Source: an uncultured Prevotellaceae bacterium | GTDB lineage: Bacteria > Bacteroidota > Bacteroidia > Bacteroidales > UBA3663 | DNA length: 64,000 nucleotides | Assembly (NCBI GenBank): GCA_900319235.1 | Contig: ONNR01000016.1 | Location: 1 to 64,000, forward strand | Reading direction: 5' to 3' | Shown: positions 17,157-24,326 of the stretch, one piece after another | Numbering within the stretch: position 1 is the first letter of the stretch | Layout: each line of letters starts with the position of its first letter | Position numbers and translations under genes: made by a program | Notes under the pieces: model-generated | What the model was told of the DNA's origin: nothing | Database searches by the model: none | What the model saw: the letters and a program-made list of their open reading frames with translations, nothing else

Positions 17157-17220
17157 CAAATATACAAAATAATCTGAAAAGATCTCTCCGTTTTGAGGAT
17201 TTTTTCAGATTATTTTGTAT
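17157..17220 (-). promoter_or_regulatory. Promoter and 19-bp inverted repeat upstream of the AraC gene
   Basis: A perfect inverted repeat has one arm at 17162-17180 (ATACAAAATAATCTGAAAA) and the other at 17202-17220, with a 21-bp spacer. The minus-strand -7 element TATATTTG (17157-17164) overlaps the proximal arm, and there is no good -33 element. This placement suggests an operator that regulates the AraC gene. Because the upstream gene also runs on the minus strand, the repeat could instead end that transcript. Confidence 0.6.
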
Positions 17221-17275
17221 TTTAGGCCCAATTAAAGGCAAAATATTTGCATTGTGACGTCGTTACTTGCACTTT

Positions 17276-18127
17276 TCATTTTTTAGATAGAAGCGACATA
17301 AACCACTTGGTGATCTCCGGGCTGTGGTGGCTTGGCATGATGAGCGGCTGTGCCGTGTCGAGCTGCAGGATGGCATTCATGTCATCCTCCGACAGCGTAA
17401 AGTCAAACAGGTCAAGGTTCTGTGCCATACGCTCCTTCTTGCTCGATTTCGGAATGATGATCACGCCACGCTGCAACAGATAGCGCAAGGCCACTTGCGG
17501 ACCCGTCTTCCCATACTTTTCGCCAATGGATTTCAGCGTCTCGTTCTGGAAGAAACCGTTCTTACCCTCGGCCAGCGGTCCCCATGACATGTGGGCGATG
17601 CCCAGTTCGTCCATATACTTGCGGCTCTCCACCTGCTGACAGAACACATGCGTCTCTATCTGGTTCACCTGAGGCACCACATCGAAGTGGGCGCATAGGT
17701 CAATGTAATGATCTGGATAGAAATTCGACACACCGATGGCCCGTAGCTTGCCCTCCTTGTAAGCCTCTTCCAAGGCGCGATAGGCCCCATAGCGGTCGCC
17801 GTAGGGCTGGTGCAGCAGTATGAGGTCGAGATACTCGGTCTGCATCTTGCGCAGGCTCTCGTCAATCGAAGCCTTGGCCTTTTCGTAACCGTAGTTCGTA
17901 AACCATATCTTCGAGACGAGGAACAGGTCTTCGCGCCGCAGGCCGCTCTTCTTCCAGGCATTGCCCACACCCTCCTCGTTCTGGTAAGCCTGTGCTGTGT
18001 CTATCATTCGATAGCCCACGCTCAGCGCATCGCTTACGCAACGTTCACACTCTTCGGGCGACACCTGAAACACTCCGTAACCCACTTGTGGCATTTCAAC
18101 GCCATTGTTCAATTTGATAGTCTTCAT
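17276..18127 (-). CDS. Aldo/keto reductase
   Basis: A 283-aa cytoplasmic NADPH-dependent aldo/keto reductase with the complete catalytic tetrad: D43 and Y48 in DTAQAYQNEEGVG, K73 in LVSKIWF and H106 in LLHQPYGD. The C-terminal NADP-binding region includes IIIPKSSKKERMAQNLDLFDF. The length is standard. It lies 29 bp downstream of a second, secreted aldo/keto reductase on the same strand, so the pair is probably one operon that arose by duplication. The substrate is unknown. Confidence 0.92.
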   Translation of the reverse strand: MKTIKLNNGVEMPQVGYGVFQVSPEECERCVSDALSVGYRMIDTAQAYQNEEGVGNAWKKSGLRREDLFLVSKIWFTNYGYEKAKASIDESLRKMQTEYLDLILLHQPYGDRYGAYRALEEAYKEGKLRAIGVSNFYPDHYIDLCAHFDVVPQVNQIETHVFCQQVESRKYMDELGIAHMSWGPLAEGKNGFFQNETLKSIGEKYGKTGPQVALRYLLQRGVIIIPKSSKKERMAQNLDLFDFTLSEDDMNAILQLDTAQPLIMPSHHSPEITKWFMSLLSKK

Positions 18128-18156
18128 ATTTTGTAATTGCTTTTTGTTGTTCTACC

Positions 18157-19467
18157 TTAATCTTCGATTTTCCAATTGATCATGAATTGCTCGGCCTGCT
18201 TGTAGTCCATGTTGAAGAAGCGCTGTTCCTTGTTCAGCGAACGGATGGCCTGCATATCGGCATCCGAGAGGGCGAAATCGAAGATCTGGGCATTCTCCAT
18301 GATGTGCTGCGGATTGCGGGAGCCTGGAATCACCGAGAGGCCTTCCTGCAGGTGCCAGCGGAGGATGACCTGTACGGGCGACTTGTGATGGCGCTCAGCA
18401 ATCTTCATGATGACGGGGTCTTTCAGGATGGCACCCTGCGACATGGCTCCACCCAGTGGGAACCAGCACTCAACCTGCAGGCCGTATTCGGCAGCCTTCT
18501 TGCGGATGTCGAGACGCTGGGCATAGGGATGACATTCTATCTGAAGGGCAACGGGCTTGATCTCGGCATTCGCCATGAGGAGGTTGAACACCGAATCGTT
18601 GGCATCGAAGTTGGAGATGCCCAATGCGCGAACCTTTCCCGCACGGACAGCCTTCTCCATATCCTTCCATGCTCCCACGAAATCACCCATCGGCTGATGC
18701 ACGTAGAGCAGGTCCACGTAGTCGGTCTGCAGGCGCTCCAGCATCTTGTCGATGGCCTCGCTTGTCTTGCCTTCACCATACTCCGACGGCCAGAGCTTGC
18801 TCGTAATCCAGAGGTCCTGGCGGGGAATACCACTCTCCTTGACGGCCTCGCCCACGCCGCGCTCATCCTGATAGGCATGTGCTGTGTCGATGTGGCGATA
18901 GCCCATGCGCAGGGCAGCGAGTACGCTCGCCTTTGCCTGCTCGTTGGTCATCTGGTAGGTGCCGATGCCGAATTGCGGCATCCGTAGGTTTTCGCCCAAG
19001 GTCAGTGCCGGTTCGAAACATGGGTCGGGTTCAGCCAGTTTGGTGAAGATGAGCGATGACAGTCCCCAGCCCTTCGGCTGACGAATATACACCTCGCTCA
19101 CCATGAACGGGAAGCGCACCTGATGTCCGCCCACCTCCGAGGTCAGATGGATGTTGCTGTACACCGTGCCCACATTCTTGTCGGTAAACTTCACCTCCTG
19201 CGAATGGATGTCGGCATGCTTGTACCAGATCATACCGCCACGGATGATATCCACTTCCTGCTGCTTGCCCCAGCCGCCTCCCATGTGGACGAACTGGGCA
19301 TTTTCGAGGAACAGCTCGTCCAGACGGTCGGCATTCTTCTCCGCCATCCAGGCCCACTTCTGATTCGAGAGGTCGATCAGCTCTTGCTCCTCTTTTGTAA
19401 ACTGCTGTTGTGCAACTGCTGCCATACTGCCGATGGCAAGCATAACGATTGACATTACCTTTTTCAT
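18157..19467 (-). CDS. Exported fusion of NTF2-like domain and aldo/keto reductase
   Basis: A 436-aa protein with a clear signal peptide (MKKVMSIVMLAIGSMAAVAQ). An NTF2/SnoaL-like (DUF4440-type) domain follows at about 22-145. A full aldo/keto reductase domain runs from about 155 to the end. The reductase keeps D194, Y199, K224 and H257. A secreted NADPH-dependent enzyme is odd, since free NADPH is not expected in the periplasm; either the cofactor is bound before export or the reaction differs. I preferred the start at 19467 because it begins the signal peptide; a longer frame reaches 19518. A possible minus-strand -7 element CAAAGGTA lies at 19496-19503. Confidence 0.85.
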   Translation of the reverse strand: MKKVMSIVMLAIGSMAAVAQQQFTKEEQELIDLSNQKWAWMAEKNADRLDELFLENAQFVHMGGGWGKQQEVDIIRGGMIWYKHADIHSQEVKFTDKNVGTVYSNIHLTSEVGGHQVRFPFMVSEVYIRQPKGWGLSSLIFTKLAEPDPCFEPALTLGENLRMPQFGIGTYQMTNEQAKASVLAALRMGYRHIDTAHAYQDERGVGEAVKESGIPRQDLWITSKLWPSEYGEGKTSEAIDKMLERLQTDYVDLLYVHQPMGDFVGAWKDMEKAVRAGKVRALGISNFDANDSVFNLLMANAEIKPVALQIECHPYAQRLDIRKKAAEYGLQVECWFPLGGAMSQGAILKDPVIMKIAERHHKSPVQVILRWHLQEGLSVIPGSRNPQHIMENAQIFDFALSDADMQAIRSLNKEQRFFNMDYKQAEQFMINWKIED

Positions 19468-19623
19468 ACTTCGCTTATGTTTAATTATTACGGTGCAAAG
19501 GTATGCATTAATTTTCAAATAATATTGATAAATAATTCGGGTCTTCGTTCACTTTTTTCCGAAAATGCCAATTGCCCTAATAAAATACTACCTTTTTATA
19601 TTTTATAACCCCCATCATATTAG

Positions 19624-20033
19624 GAGGAATGACCATTTTTGGCCAAGATTGGTCATGCCGTTATCGTTTAGAGCACTCTGACGGCCGAGATAATGCTTTC
19701 TCCTATCGTCGCATACCCTTTCTTGGCCAAGATTGGTCATTCTTCTGTCGGAAATAGCACTCTGACGGCCGAGATAGTGCTTTCTCCTATCGCCGCATAC
19801 CCTTTCTTGGCTAAGATTAGTCATTCTTCGGTTGGAAATAGCACTCTGACGGCCGAGACAATGCTTTCTCCTGTCGCCGCATACCCTTTCTTGGCCAAGA
19901 ATGGTCATTCTTCTGCCGGAAATAGCACTCTGACGGCCGAGATAGTGCTTTCTCCTATCGCCGCATACCCTTTCTTGGCTAAGATTGGTCATTCTTCGGT
20001 TGGAAATAGCACTCTGACGGCCGTCAGAGTGCT
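19624..20033. repeat. 84-bp tandem repeat array ending in a perfect 26-bp palindrome
   Basis: The landmark AGCACTCTGACGGCC recurs at 19672, 19756, 19840, 19924 and 20008, each exactly 84 bp apart. There are four full units, a degenerate partial unit before and a terminal half unit. Each unit holds a 26-bp near-palindrome (AGCACTCTGACGG then CCGAGATAGTGCT) and the motif TTTCTTGGCCAAGATTGGTC. In the last copy, at 20008-20033, the right half becomes CCGTCAGAGTGCT, so the 26 bp are perfectly self-complementary. Because 84 is divisible by 3, both strands stay open through the array. I take these frames as by-products rather than genes. The array lies between divergent genes. Confidence 0.9.
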
Positions 20034-20339
20034 TGCTTCGAAAAAAAATAGGCAATTCGCAAAAAAAATCAATTTTTTTTGTTAACCTTTCGGTTTCCCT
20101 TGTCACATAAAGATGAAACGAACAGTTTTATTAGATCAAGACAAGACAAAAATTTTGAATCAGACCAGTAGGGGAGGGCACGGCAGTGATGCTGGGCCCT
20201 CTTTTGATGAAAAAAGTTCGAACAATCAGTTAACTTCTCGTCCAAAACCTGCACATAATAATGAACGGGCAAGAAAAAGGCGATTATCCTTGCATAGTTT
20301 GGGAAATAATTGTATCTTTGCACCCGAAATTCATTAATC
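20034..20339. other. AT-rich intergenic stretch upstream of the sigma factor
   Basis: About 300 bases with homopolymer A and T runs at 20041-20085. A weak GAGGGC/GCCCTC hairpin followed by TTTT lies near 20175-20205. The sigma-factor promoter is at its 3' end. I find no convincing gene in it. Confidence 0.5.
20289..20320 (+). promoter_or_regulatory. Sigma-factor gene promoter, CTTG-N20-TATCTTTG
   Basis: CTTG at 20289-20292 lies 20 bp before TATCTTTG at 20313-20320. The ATG follows 20 bp later, so the leader is very short. Confidence 0.6.
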
Positions 20340-20912
20340 ATGGCAAAGAACATCATTTTACCGAACGCAACCATTGCAGTACTGAACGCCTTCGCCAACG
20401 AGCAGCGCGAAGGTTCAGTCGGATGGCTCAAGGCCAAGGGTATGTCGCAAGACGATGCGGAGGACCTCTTCCAGGAGGCGTTCATCACCCTCTACGACCA
20501 ACTCCGCACCGGCTACCTCGAAGAGATGCCTCATTCGTTGGCAGCCTACTTCCACGGCATTGTGCAGAACAAGCTCAAGGAGCACTATCGCCGTGTGCAG
20601 AAGGTGCTCGACAACGAAGAGGAGCAGGATGTAGCCGAATTCAACGAGGATTTCCTCAACGAAGTGCTTGCCCAGGAAGACCCGCATCTGGTGGAGCGCA
20701 AGGAGGCAGCCGTTCGCGAAGTGGTTCGCAACCTGCCAGAGCCTTGCAACAAGTTGCTTTGGGGCTTCTATTTCGACGAACTCTCCATGCAGGATCTGGC
20801 CGATCGTTTCGGCTATAGTTCGGCCAACAGCGTGAAGGTGATGAAGAGCCGCTGCATGGACAAGTTCGAAGCAGCGATGAAATTGATTTACAATGAAATG
20901 TTCAATGATTAA
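20340..20912 (+). CDS. Sigma-70 family RNA polymerase sigma factor (ECF-like)
   Basis: A 190-aa small sigma factor. Region 2 is around residues 30-85 (MSQDDAEDLFQEAFITLYDQL, then AAYFHGIVQNKLKEHYRR). Region 4 is at about 125-180 (LPEPCNKLLWGFYFDELSMQDLADRFGYSS, then SVKVMKSRCMDKF), ending in an HTH. Region 2.4 is less canonical than in typical ECF factors. The next gene, 12 bp downstream, encodes a single-pass membrane protein that may act as its anti-sigma factor. The ATG at 20340 begins the conserved part; an upstream in-frame ATG at 20310 lies inside the promoter. Confidence 0.85.
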   Translation: MAKNIILPNATIAVLNAFANEQREGSVGWLKAKGMSQDDAEDLFQEAFITLYDQLRTGYLEEMPHSLAAYFHGIVQNKLKEHYRRVQKVLDNEEEQDVAEFNEDFLNEVLAQEDPHLVERKEAAVREVVRNLPEPCNKLLWGFYFDELSMQDLADRFGYSSANSVKVMKSRCMDKFEAAMKLIYNEMFND

Positions 20913-20924
20913 TTCTACACGAAA

Positions 20925-21671
20925 ATGAAGAATAATGGCAAAATGAAAGAAACCAGCCCGCATACCGAGATGGACGAGCGCATCGCCCTGTTCCTTCGAG
21001 GCGGGATGTCGGAGAGCGAGGCCGAAGCTTTTCGTGCAGATATGAAGGAGAATCCGAAGTTACGCGAACGTGCCGTCCTGATGGCACGACTCATCAAGCA
21101 GATGCGCAAGGTGGGCAAGGAGCGTGAGCAGCACTTGGTTGATGCGCTGCAGACTGTGGATAGGAAGACCATTGAGATGATTGCAAAAGGCAAGGGCATG
21201 GAGACGATGAAGGAGCGCAAGCCCCTGATGCGTCGCCTGATGCCCTGGGCTGCAGCGGCTGCCATCATCTGTTGTGTGGCACTTGTGGGACGGTACGTAT
21301 GGATCACCGAGTCGGCACAGATCAGCAATTTCGCCTACGAACTCTTTGCCCCCAAGCCTGCACCAGCACCTGTCCAGGTGAAGCAACTGCCCAAGGAGGT
21401 GACACGTGGCCAGCATAATAAACTTGAGGAACTCGCCCTCTTGCGTGGCAAAGTGGAGATGGGCCTTGACCTCGAAGCAACTACCCAAAGGCTGCAAGCT
21501 CTCTACGATGAGGCCAAACGGACGAACGACACACTCTACGAATCGTTACTTGGTGATATCGCCCTCTCGTTGGCACAAGGTTACAACAAATTGGGCGACA
21601 AGGATGCCGAAGCTTTGATTCTCGACGACCTGTTGCAGATTCAGGATGGCTCATTGATGACATCCCAATGA
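20925..21671 (+). CDS. Single-pass membrane protein, putative anti-sigma factor
   Basis: A 248-aa protein whose placement right after a sigma factor suggests an anti-sigma role. The N-terminal cytoplasmic part (about 1-100) is charged and helical and includes ERIALFLRGGMSESEAEAF, resembling the short sequence before the membrane span in anti-sigma proteins. One transmembrane helix follows (LMPWAAAAAIICCVALVGRYV). The exposed C-terminal part is helical and TPR-like (LYDEAKRTNDTLYESLLGDI). No zinc-binding HxxxCxxC motif is visible. The assignment rests on context and topology. Confidence 0.6.
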   Translation: MKNNGKMKETSPHTEMDERIALFLRGGMSESEAEAFRADMKENPKLRERAVLMARLIKQMRKVGKEREQHLVDALQTVDRKTIEMIAKGKGMETMKERKPLMRRLMPWAAAAAIICCVALVGRYVWITESAQISNFAYELFAPKPAPAPVQVKQLPKEVTRGQHNKLEELALLRGKVEMGLDLEATTQRLQALYDEAKRTNDTLYESLLGDIALSLAQGYNKLGDKDAEALILDDLLQIQDGSLMTSQ

Positions 21672-21676
21672 AAATA

Positions 21677-21716
21677 AATGCCTCCAGCCATTGAAAGGGC
21701 AGGAGGCATTTTTCTA
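21677..21716. terminator. Bidirectional terminator between convergent genes
   Basis: AATGCCTCC (from 21677) pairs with GGAGGCATT (21702-21710) and is followed by T residues. It serves the plus-strand membrane protein. The stop codon of the minus-strand deacetylase (21714-21716) lies in its T run. Confidence 0.75.
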
Positions 21717-22502
21717 TTTGAGCCTAGTTTCAGCAAATTCGTTATAAGTGATGAATTCGTAACCGCGTGACTTGCAGTCGAGGATGACTGACTTCAGGCG
21801 GTCGTACATGTCGTCGCCTGCATGGTGACGAATGATCCACGGCATCTTCCATTCGGGATGTTCGCCAAGCGGAAAGAACTCCCAGGGATGGAAATAGGTG
21901 TTGAAGTAGCCGTCATGTCCGACGATGCGATGAAGCAGCGCCTTGTAGAGCCACAGCGGGAAGTTGTGAAGGGCGAGCCAGAACATGGGGATGCGAAACC
22001 AGGGCGACACCGAAGCAGGAATCTGCAGCAAACCCTCTTCCATGAAAATGGTGCGTGGGGTGGTGAGGTGCATATAGCGTCCTGGGATGAAGGCCGGATT
22101 GAGAGAAGCGTTATAGACGTAGCCCTGTTGCTTCAACACCTGCAGATTGACGGGGAACATGCGGGGCTGGCGATAGCCCTTGATCTGGATGCCGAAGTCG
22201 GCTTCGAGTTTCTGTTTCGAAAGGATGACATGCTCGGGCTTGGGTTCAAAGTGGTCGCAACCATGCGAGGCCACCTCGTGACCTTCGTCGATGATGCGTC
22301 GGATGATGTCGGGTGCGTTGGTAGCGAAGTTGGTGGTGCAGAAGAAAGTGGCCCTTACGCCGCACTCCTTCAGACAGTCGAGGATGCGTGTGGTGCCGAA
22401 GCGCGACACCTTCATCGATTCGTCCATTGTAATCTCGACACCATGTTCGCGAGGTACGTCGTACTCCTCGGTGTCGAAGCTCAGCATGATATTTTTGCTC
22501 AT
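21714..22502 (-). CDS. Polysaccharide deacetylase family protein
   Basis: A 262-aa NodB-type carbohydrate esterase (CE4-like). Motif 1 is SFDTEEYD, with the catalytic and metal-binding acids at about D10-E13. Motif 2 is EVASHGCDH, with candidate metal-binding His at 80 and 84. The later YRQPRMFPVN corresponds to motif 3. The C-terminal part (FNTYFHPWEF) resembles the DUF3473 extension found in deacetylases acting on surface polysaccharides. No signal peptide is visible, so action on an intracellular or lipid-linked glycan is likely. The start at 22502 is chosen because conserved sequence begins there. A good minus-strand promoter lies upstream. Confidence 0.85.
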   Translation of the reverse strand: MSKNIMLSFDTEEYDVPREHGVEITMDESMKVSRFGTTRILDCLKECGVRATFFCTTNFATNAPDIIRRIIDEGHEVASHGCDHFEPKPEHVILSKQKLEADFGIQIKGYRQPRMFPVNLQVLKQQGYVYNASLNPAFIPGRYMHLTTPRTIFMEEGLLQIPASVSPWFRIPMFWLALHNFPLWLYKALLHRIVGHDGYFNTYFHPWEFFPLGEHPEWKMPWIIRHHAGDDMYDRLKSVILDCKSRGYEFITYNEFAETRLK

Positions 22503-22534
22503 GATTCTGTCAAGTCCATTGATTATTGTGCGTG

Positions 22535-22566
22535 CAAAGATAGCCTTTGTTGGCGAATAATCCAAA
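22535..22566 (-). promoter_or_regulatory. Deacetylase promoter, TTTG-N20-TATCTTTG
   Basis: On the minus strand TTTG (22563-22566) and TATCTTTG (22535-22542) are 20 bp apart. The divergent esterase promoter starts only 16 bp away. Confidence 0.7.
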
Positions 22567-22581
22567 TTTTCGGAGAAATAA

Positions 22582-22613
22582 TTTGGCAATATCGTTTTTT
22601 TTCGCTAAATTTG
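22582..22613 (+). promoter_or_regulatory. Esterase promoter, TTTG-N20-TAAATTTG
   Basis: TTTG at 22582-22585 and TAAATTTG at 22606-22613 have 20-bp spacing. The start codon is 30 bp downstream. Confidence 0.7.
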
Positions 22614-22643
22614 CGCCGCAAAATTTGAAAATTAACCAGTTAA

Positions 22644-23576
22644 ATGAATAAATTTATGAAATGGTCAGGCTGGTTGTTCCCTTTGGTCACGTCCGAGAGA
22701 AAGCGCATCCTGACCCTCTTTTTTGTGATATCGATGATGTTTGGATCATTGTCGGCACAACGCATGATAGCGCATCGCGGGACAGTGAAAGATGCCTATA
22801 ACTTCTGGTTCTACGTTCCTCCGGTCATCGCACCGGCCGATAGCGCTGTGGTGCCACCCGTCGTTATCGATAGCATCAAGGGCGAGGAAGGTGACTTGAT
22901 GGAAGCCATGGTTCGCAAGCCTTTGGTAATTTTCCTCCATGGTGCCAGCCTCAGAGGTCGCAACCTGTCGATGGTGCGCCGTTATGGTACCCTCGATGCC
23001 TTGTCGAAAGGTCTGAATCTCGATGCTTATGTTCTTGCACCGCAGCATCCTACAGGTGGTTGGCAGCCCGACCGTATCAATCGTTTGGTCGATTGGGCGT
23101 TGGAACGCTATGCCATCGACTCGACCCGTATCTATGTGCTTGGTATGAGCATGGGAGGTTATGGAACCATCGACTATGCTGCTGCTTCGCCCAATCGCGT
23201 AGCTGCGGCCTTGGCTTTGTGCGGTGGTGATACTCCCAAGACGAACCATAAGAATCTCTTGAAGGTGCCGCTTTGCATCCTGCATGGTACCGCCGACCAT
23301 TCGGTGCCGTGGGAAGCCTCGCAGCGTGTCGTTGATAGTATGCGTGCCGTGGGTGATACCACACGACTCATCTATCGTCTGCTGCCGGGTCAGAATCACA
23401 GCATTTTGTCGCACTATTTTTACTTCAAGAGCGTATATGATTGGCTGTTCCTGCATTCGACGACCGACAAGTGGCGTCCTGTTCGTCGCCGTTATAGCTT
23501 CATCGGGCAACTTGCCCAGAAGCATCCCAGTCCGTTTGAGAATAAGGATAAGCAGATTACGATTAAACAAGATTAA
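22644..23576 (+). CDS. Exported alpha/beta hydrolase (esterase/peptidase-like)
   Basis: A 310-aa serine hydrolase with a signal-anchor-like N-terminus (ILTLFFVISMMFGSLSA). The oxyanion-hole sequence is VIFLHGASLRG and the nucleophile elbow is GMSMG with S169. The acid is the Asp in HGTADHSVP and the catalytic His lies in QNHSIL. This is the architecture of dienelactone-hydrolase/PHB-depolymerase-like exported esterases. The physiological ester is unknown. An alternative start four codons downstream is possible. It is transcribed divergently from the polysaccharide deacetylase, so the two may act on related acylated glycans, but that is only a guess. Confidence 0.8.
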   Translation: MNKFMKWSGWLFPLVTSERKRILTLFFVISMMFGSLSAQRMIAHRGTVKDAYNFWFYVPPVIAPADSAVVPPVVIDSIKGEEGDLMEAMVRKPLVIFLHGASLRGRNLSMVRRYGTLDALSKGLNLDAYVLAPQHPTGGWQPDRINRLVDWALERYAIDSTRIYVLGMSMGGYGTIDYAAASPNRVAAALALCGGDTPKTNHKNLLKVPLCILHGTADHSVPWEASQRVVDSMRAVGDTTRLIYRLLPGQNHSILSHYFYFKSVYDWLFLHSTTDKWRPVRRRYSFIGQLAQKHPSPFENKDKQITIKQD

Positions 23577-23756
23577 AAGACCCCCTTGTTCCCCCTGCTT
23601 AGGGGGATAACCTGCTGGTCCGAGTTGGCTCCTTCCCCCAACATAGAGGATTACTTGCCTGTTTTGGCAAACATTTTCCCCCCGGCATAGAAGGATAATC
23701 TGCTCGTCTGGGCTAGCTTCTTCCCCCTAAGCAGGGGGATTAGAGGGGGTCTTTTC
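23575..23756. mobile_element. MITE-like inverted-repeat element between esterase and vanZ-like gene
   Basis: About 180 bp bounded by inverted repeats. The left end holds AAGACCCCCTTGTTCCCCC and TGCTTAGGGGGAT (about 23577-23610). The right end (about 23719-23756) is its near reverse complement, with TTCCCCCTAAGCAGGGGGAT then AGAGGGGGTCTTTT. Between the ends are two more CCCCC-type blocks. It encodes nothing visible. Fragments with similar sequence occur at 28498-28513 and inside the ketosynthase gene at 37735-37775. The arms could also form a strong hairpin that ends transcription. Confidence 0.6.
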
Positions 23757-23766
23757 CCAACTTACT

Positions 23767-24192
23767 ATGCACTACTTCAAGCATTATCCCTTCACGTGGT
23801 TCATCTTCGCCATTGTGATGATCCTGTCGTTCATGCCCGTTCCCGAGACGCCGCTGAGCGACGTGGCCTTTATCGACAAATGGACCCACATCGTGATGTA
23901 CTTTGGCCAAGCTGGTGCCATCTGGCTCGATCATCTTCGTGTGCACGGGCTTCGTTTTTCGCCCATTCCTCATGGCTTGCGTGTCAGCGAACTTCGTCCG
24001 CGCAGATTGCGCATCGGAGCACTTTATCTCCCTTCGCTTTTAGGTGGCCTGGTGGAACTGGGACAAAGGTATTGTACCAACGGATTGCGCTCGGGCGACT
24101 GGATTGACTGGGTGGCCGACATCGTGGGCGTGCTGATAGCCTGGGTGTTTTGTTTGGGTTATGTTCGACTTTTGGCAAACAAGAGGAGCTGA
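23767..24192 (+). CDS. VanZ-like membrane protein
   Basis: A 141-aa small membrane protein of the VanZ-like family. The start has HYFKHYPFTWFIFAIVMILSF. The family motif with FIDKWTHIVMYF and the final RSGDWIDWVADIVGVLIAWV helix are recognisable. A charged segment (RVSELRPRRLRIGAL) sits between helices. The biochemical role of such proteins outside glycopeptide resistance clusters is unknown. It stands alone, between the inverted-repeat element and a terminator hairpin. Confidence 0.75.
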   Translation: MHYFKHYPFTWFIFAIVMILSFMPVPETPLSDVAFIDKWTHIVMYFGQAGAIWLDHLRVHGLRFSPIPHGLRVSELRPRRLRIGALYLPSLLGGLVELGQRYCTNGLRSGDWIDWVADIVGVLIAWVFCLGYVRLLANKRS

Positions 24193-24198
24193 GATTCA

Positions 24199-24250
24199 AA
24201 TAACAATTAATAATTAACAATTAACAATTGGGTTTTCAGTTAACAATTAA
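24199..24250. repeat. AT-rich AACAATTAATAATT-type dispersed repeat
   Basis: Three to four tandem AACAATTA-type units directly after the VanZ-like gene. They match the repeats at 3752-3781, 28983-29025 and 47107-47157. Confidence 0.6.
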
Positions 24251-24256
24251 CAAATA

Positions 24257-24290
24257 ACAAAGCCTTCTCCAAATAGGGAAGGCTTTGTCG
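24257..24290. terminator. Bidirectional terminator between convergent genes
   Basis: ACAAAGCCTTC at 24257-24267 pairs with GAAGGCTTTGT at 24278-24288. It lies between the convergent VanZ-like and FadL-like genes. Confidence 0.65.
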
Positions 24291-24326
24291 TAAGTTTAGT
24301 ATAGTGAATGAGTAGTTTGGGACAAA

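Noticed and set aside
19624..20033. CRISPR array
   Set aside because: The units are contiguous 84-bp repeats with no unique spacers and no cas genes nearby.
19615..20106. A 163-aa repeat protein on the minus strand (and a 130-aa one on the plus strand)
   Set aside because: The frames are open only because the 84-bp unit is divisible by three. No signal, start context or conserved domain supports a gene.
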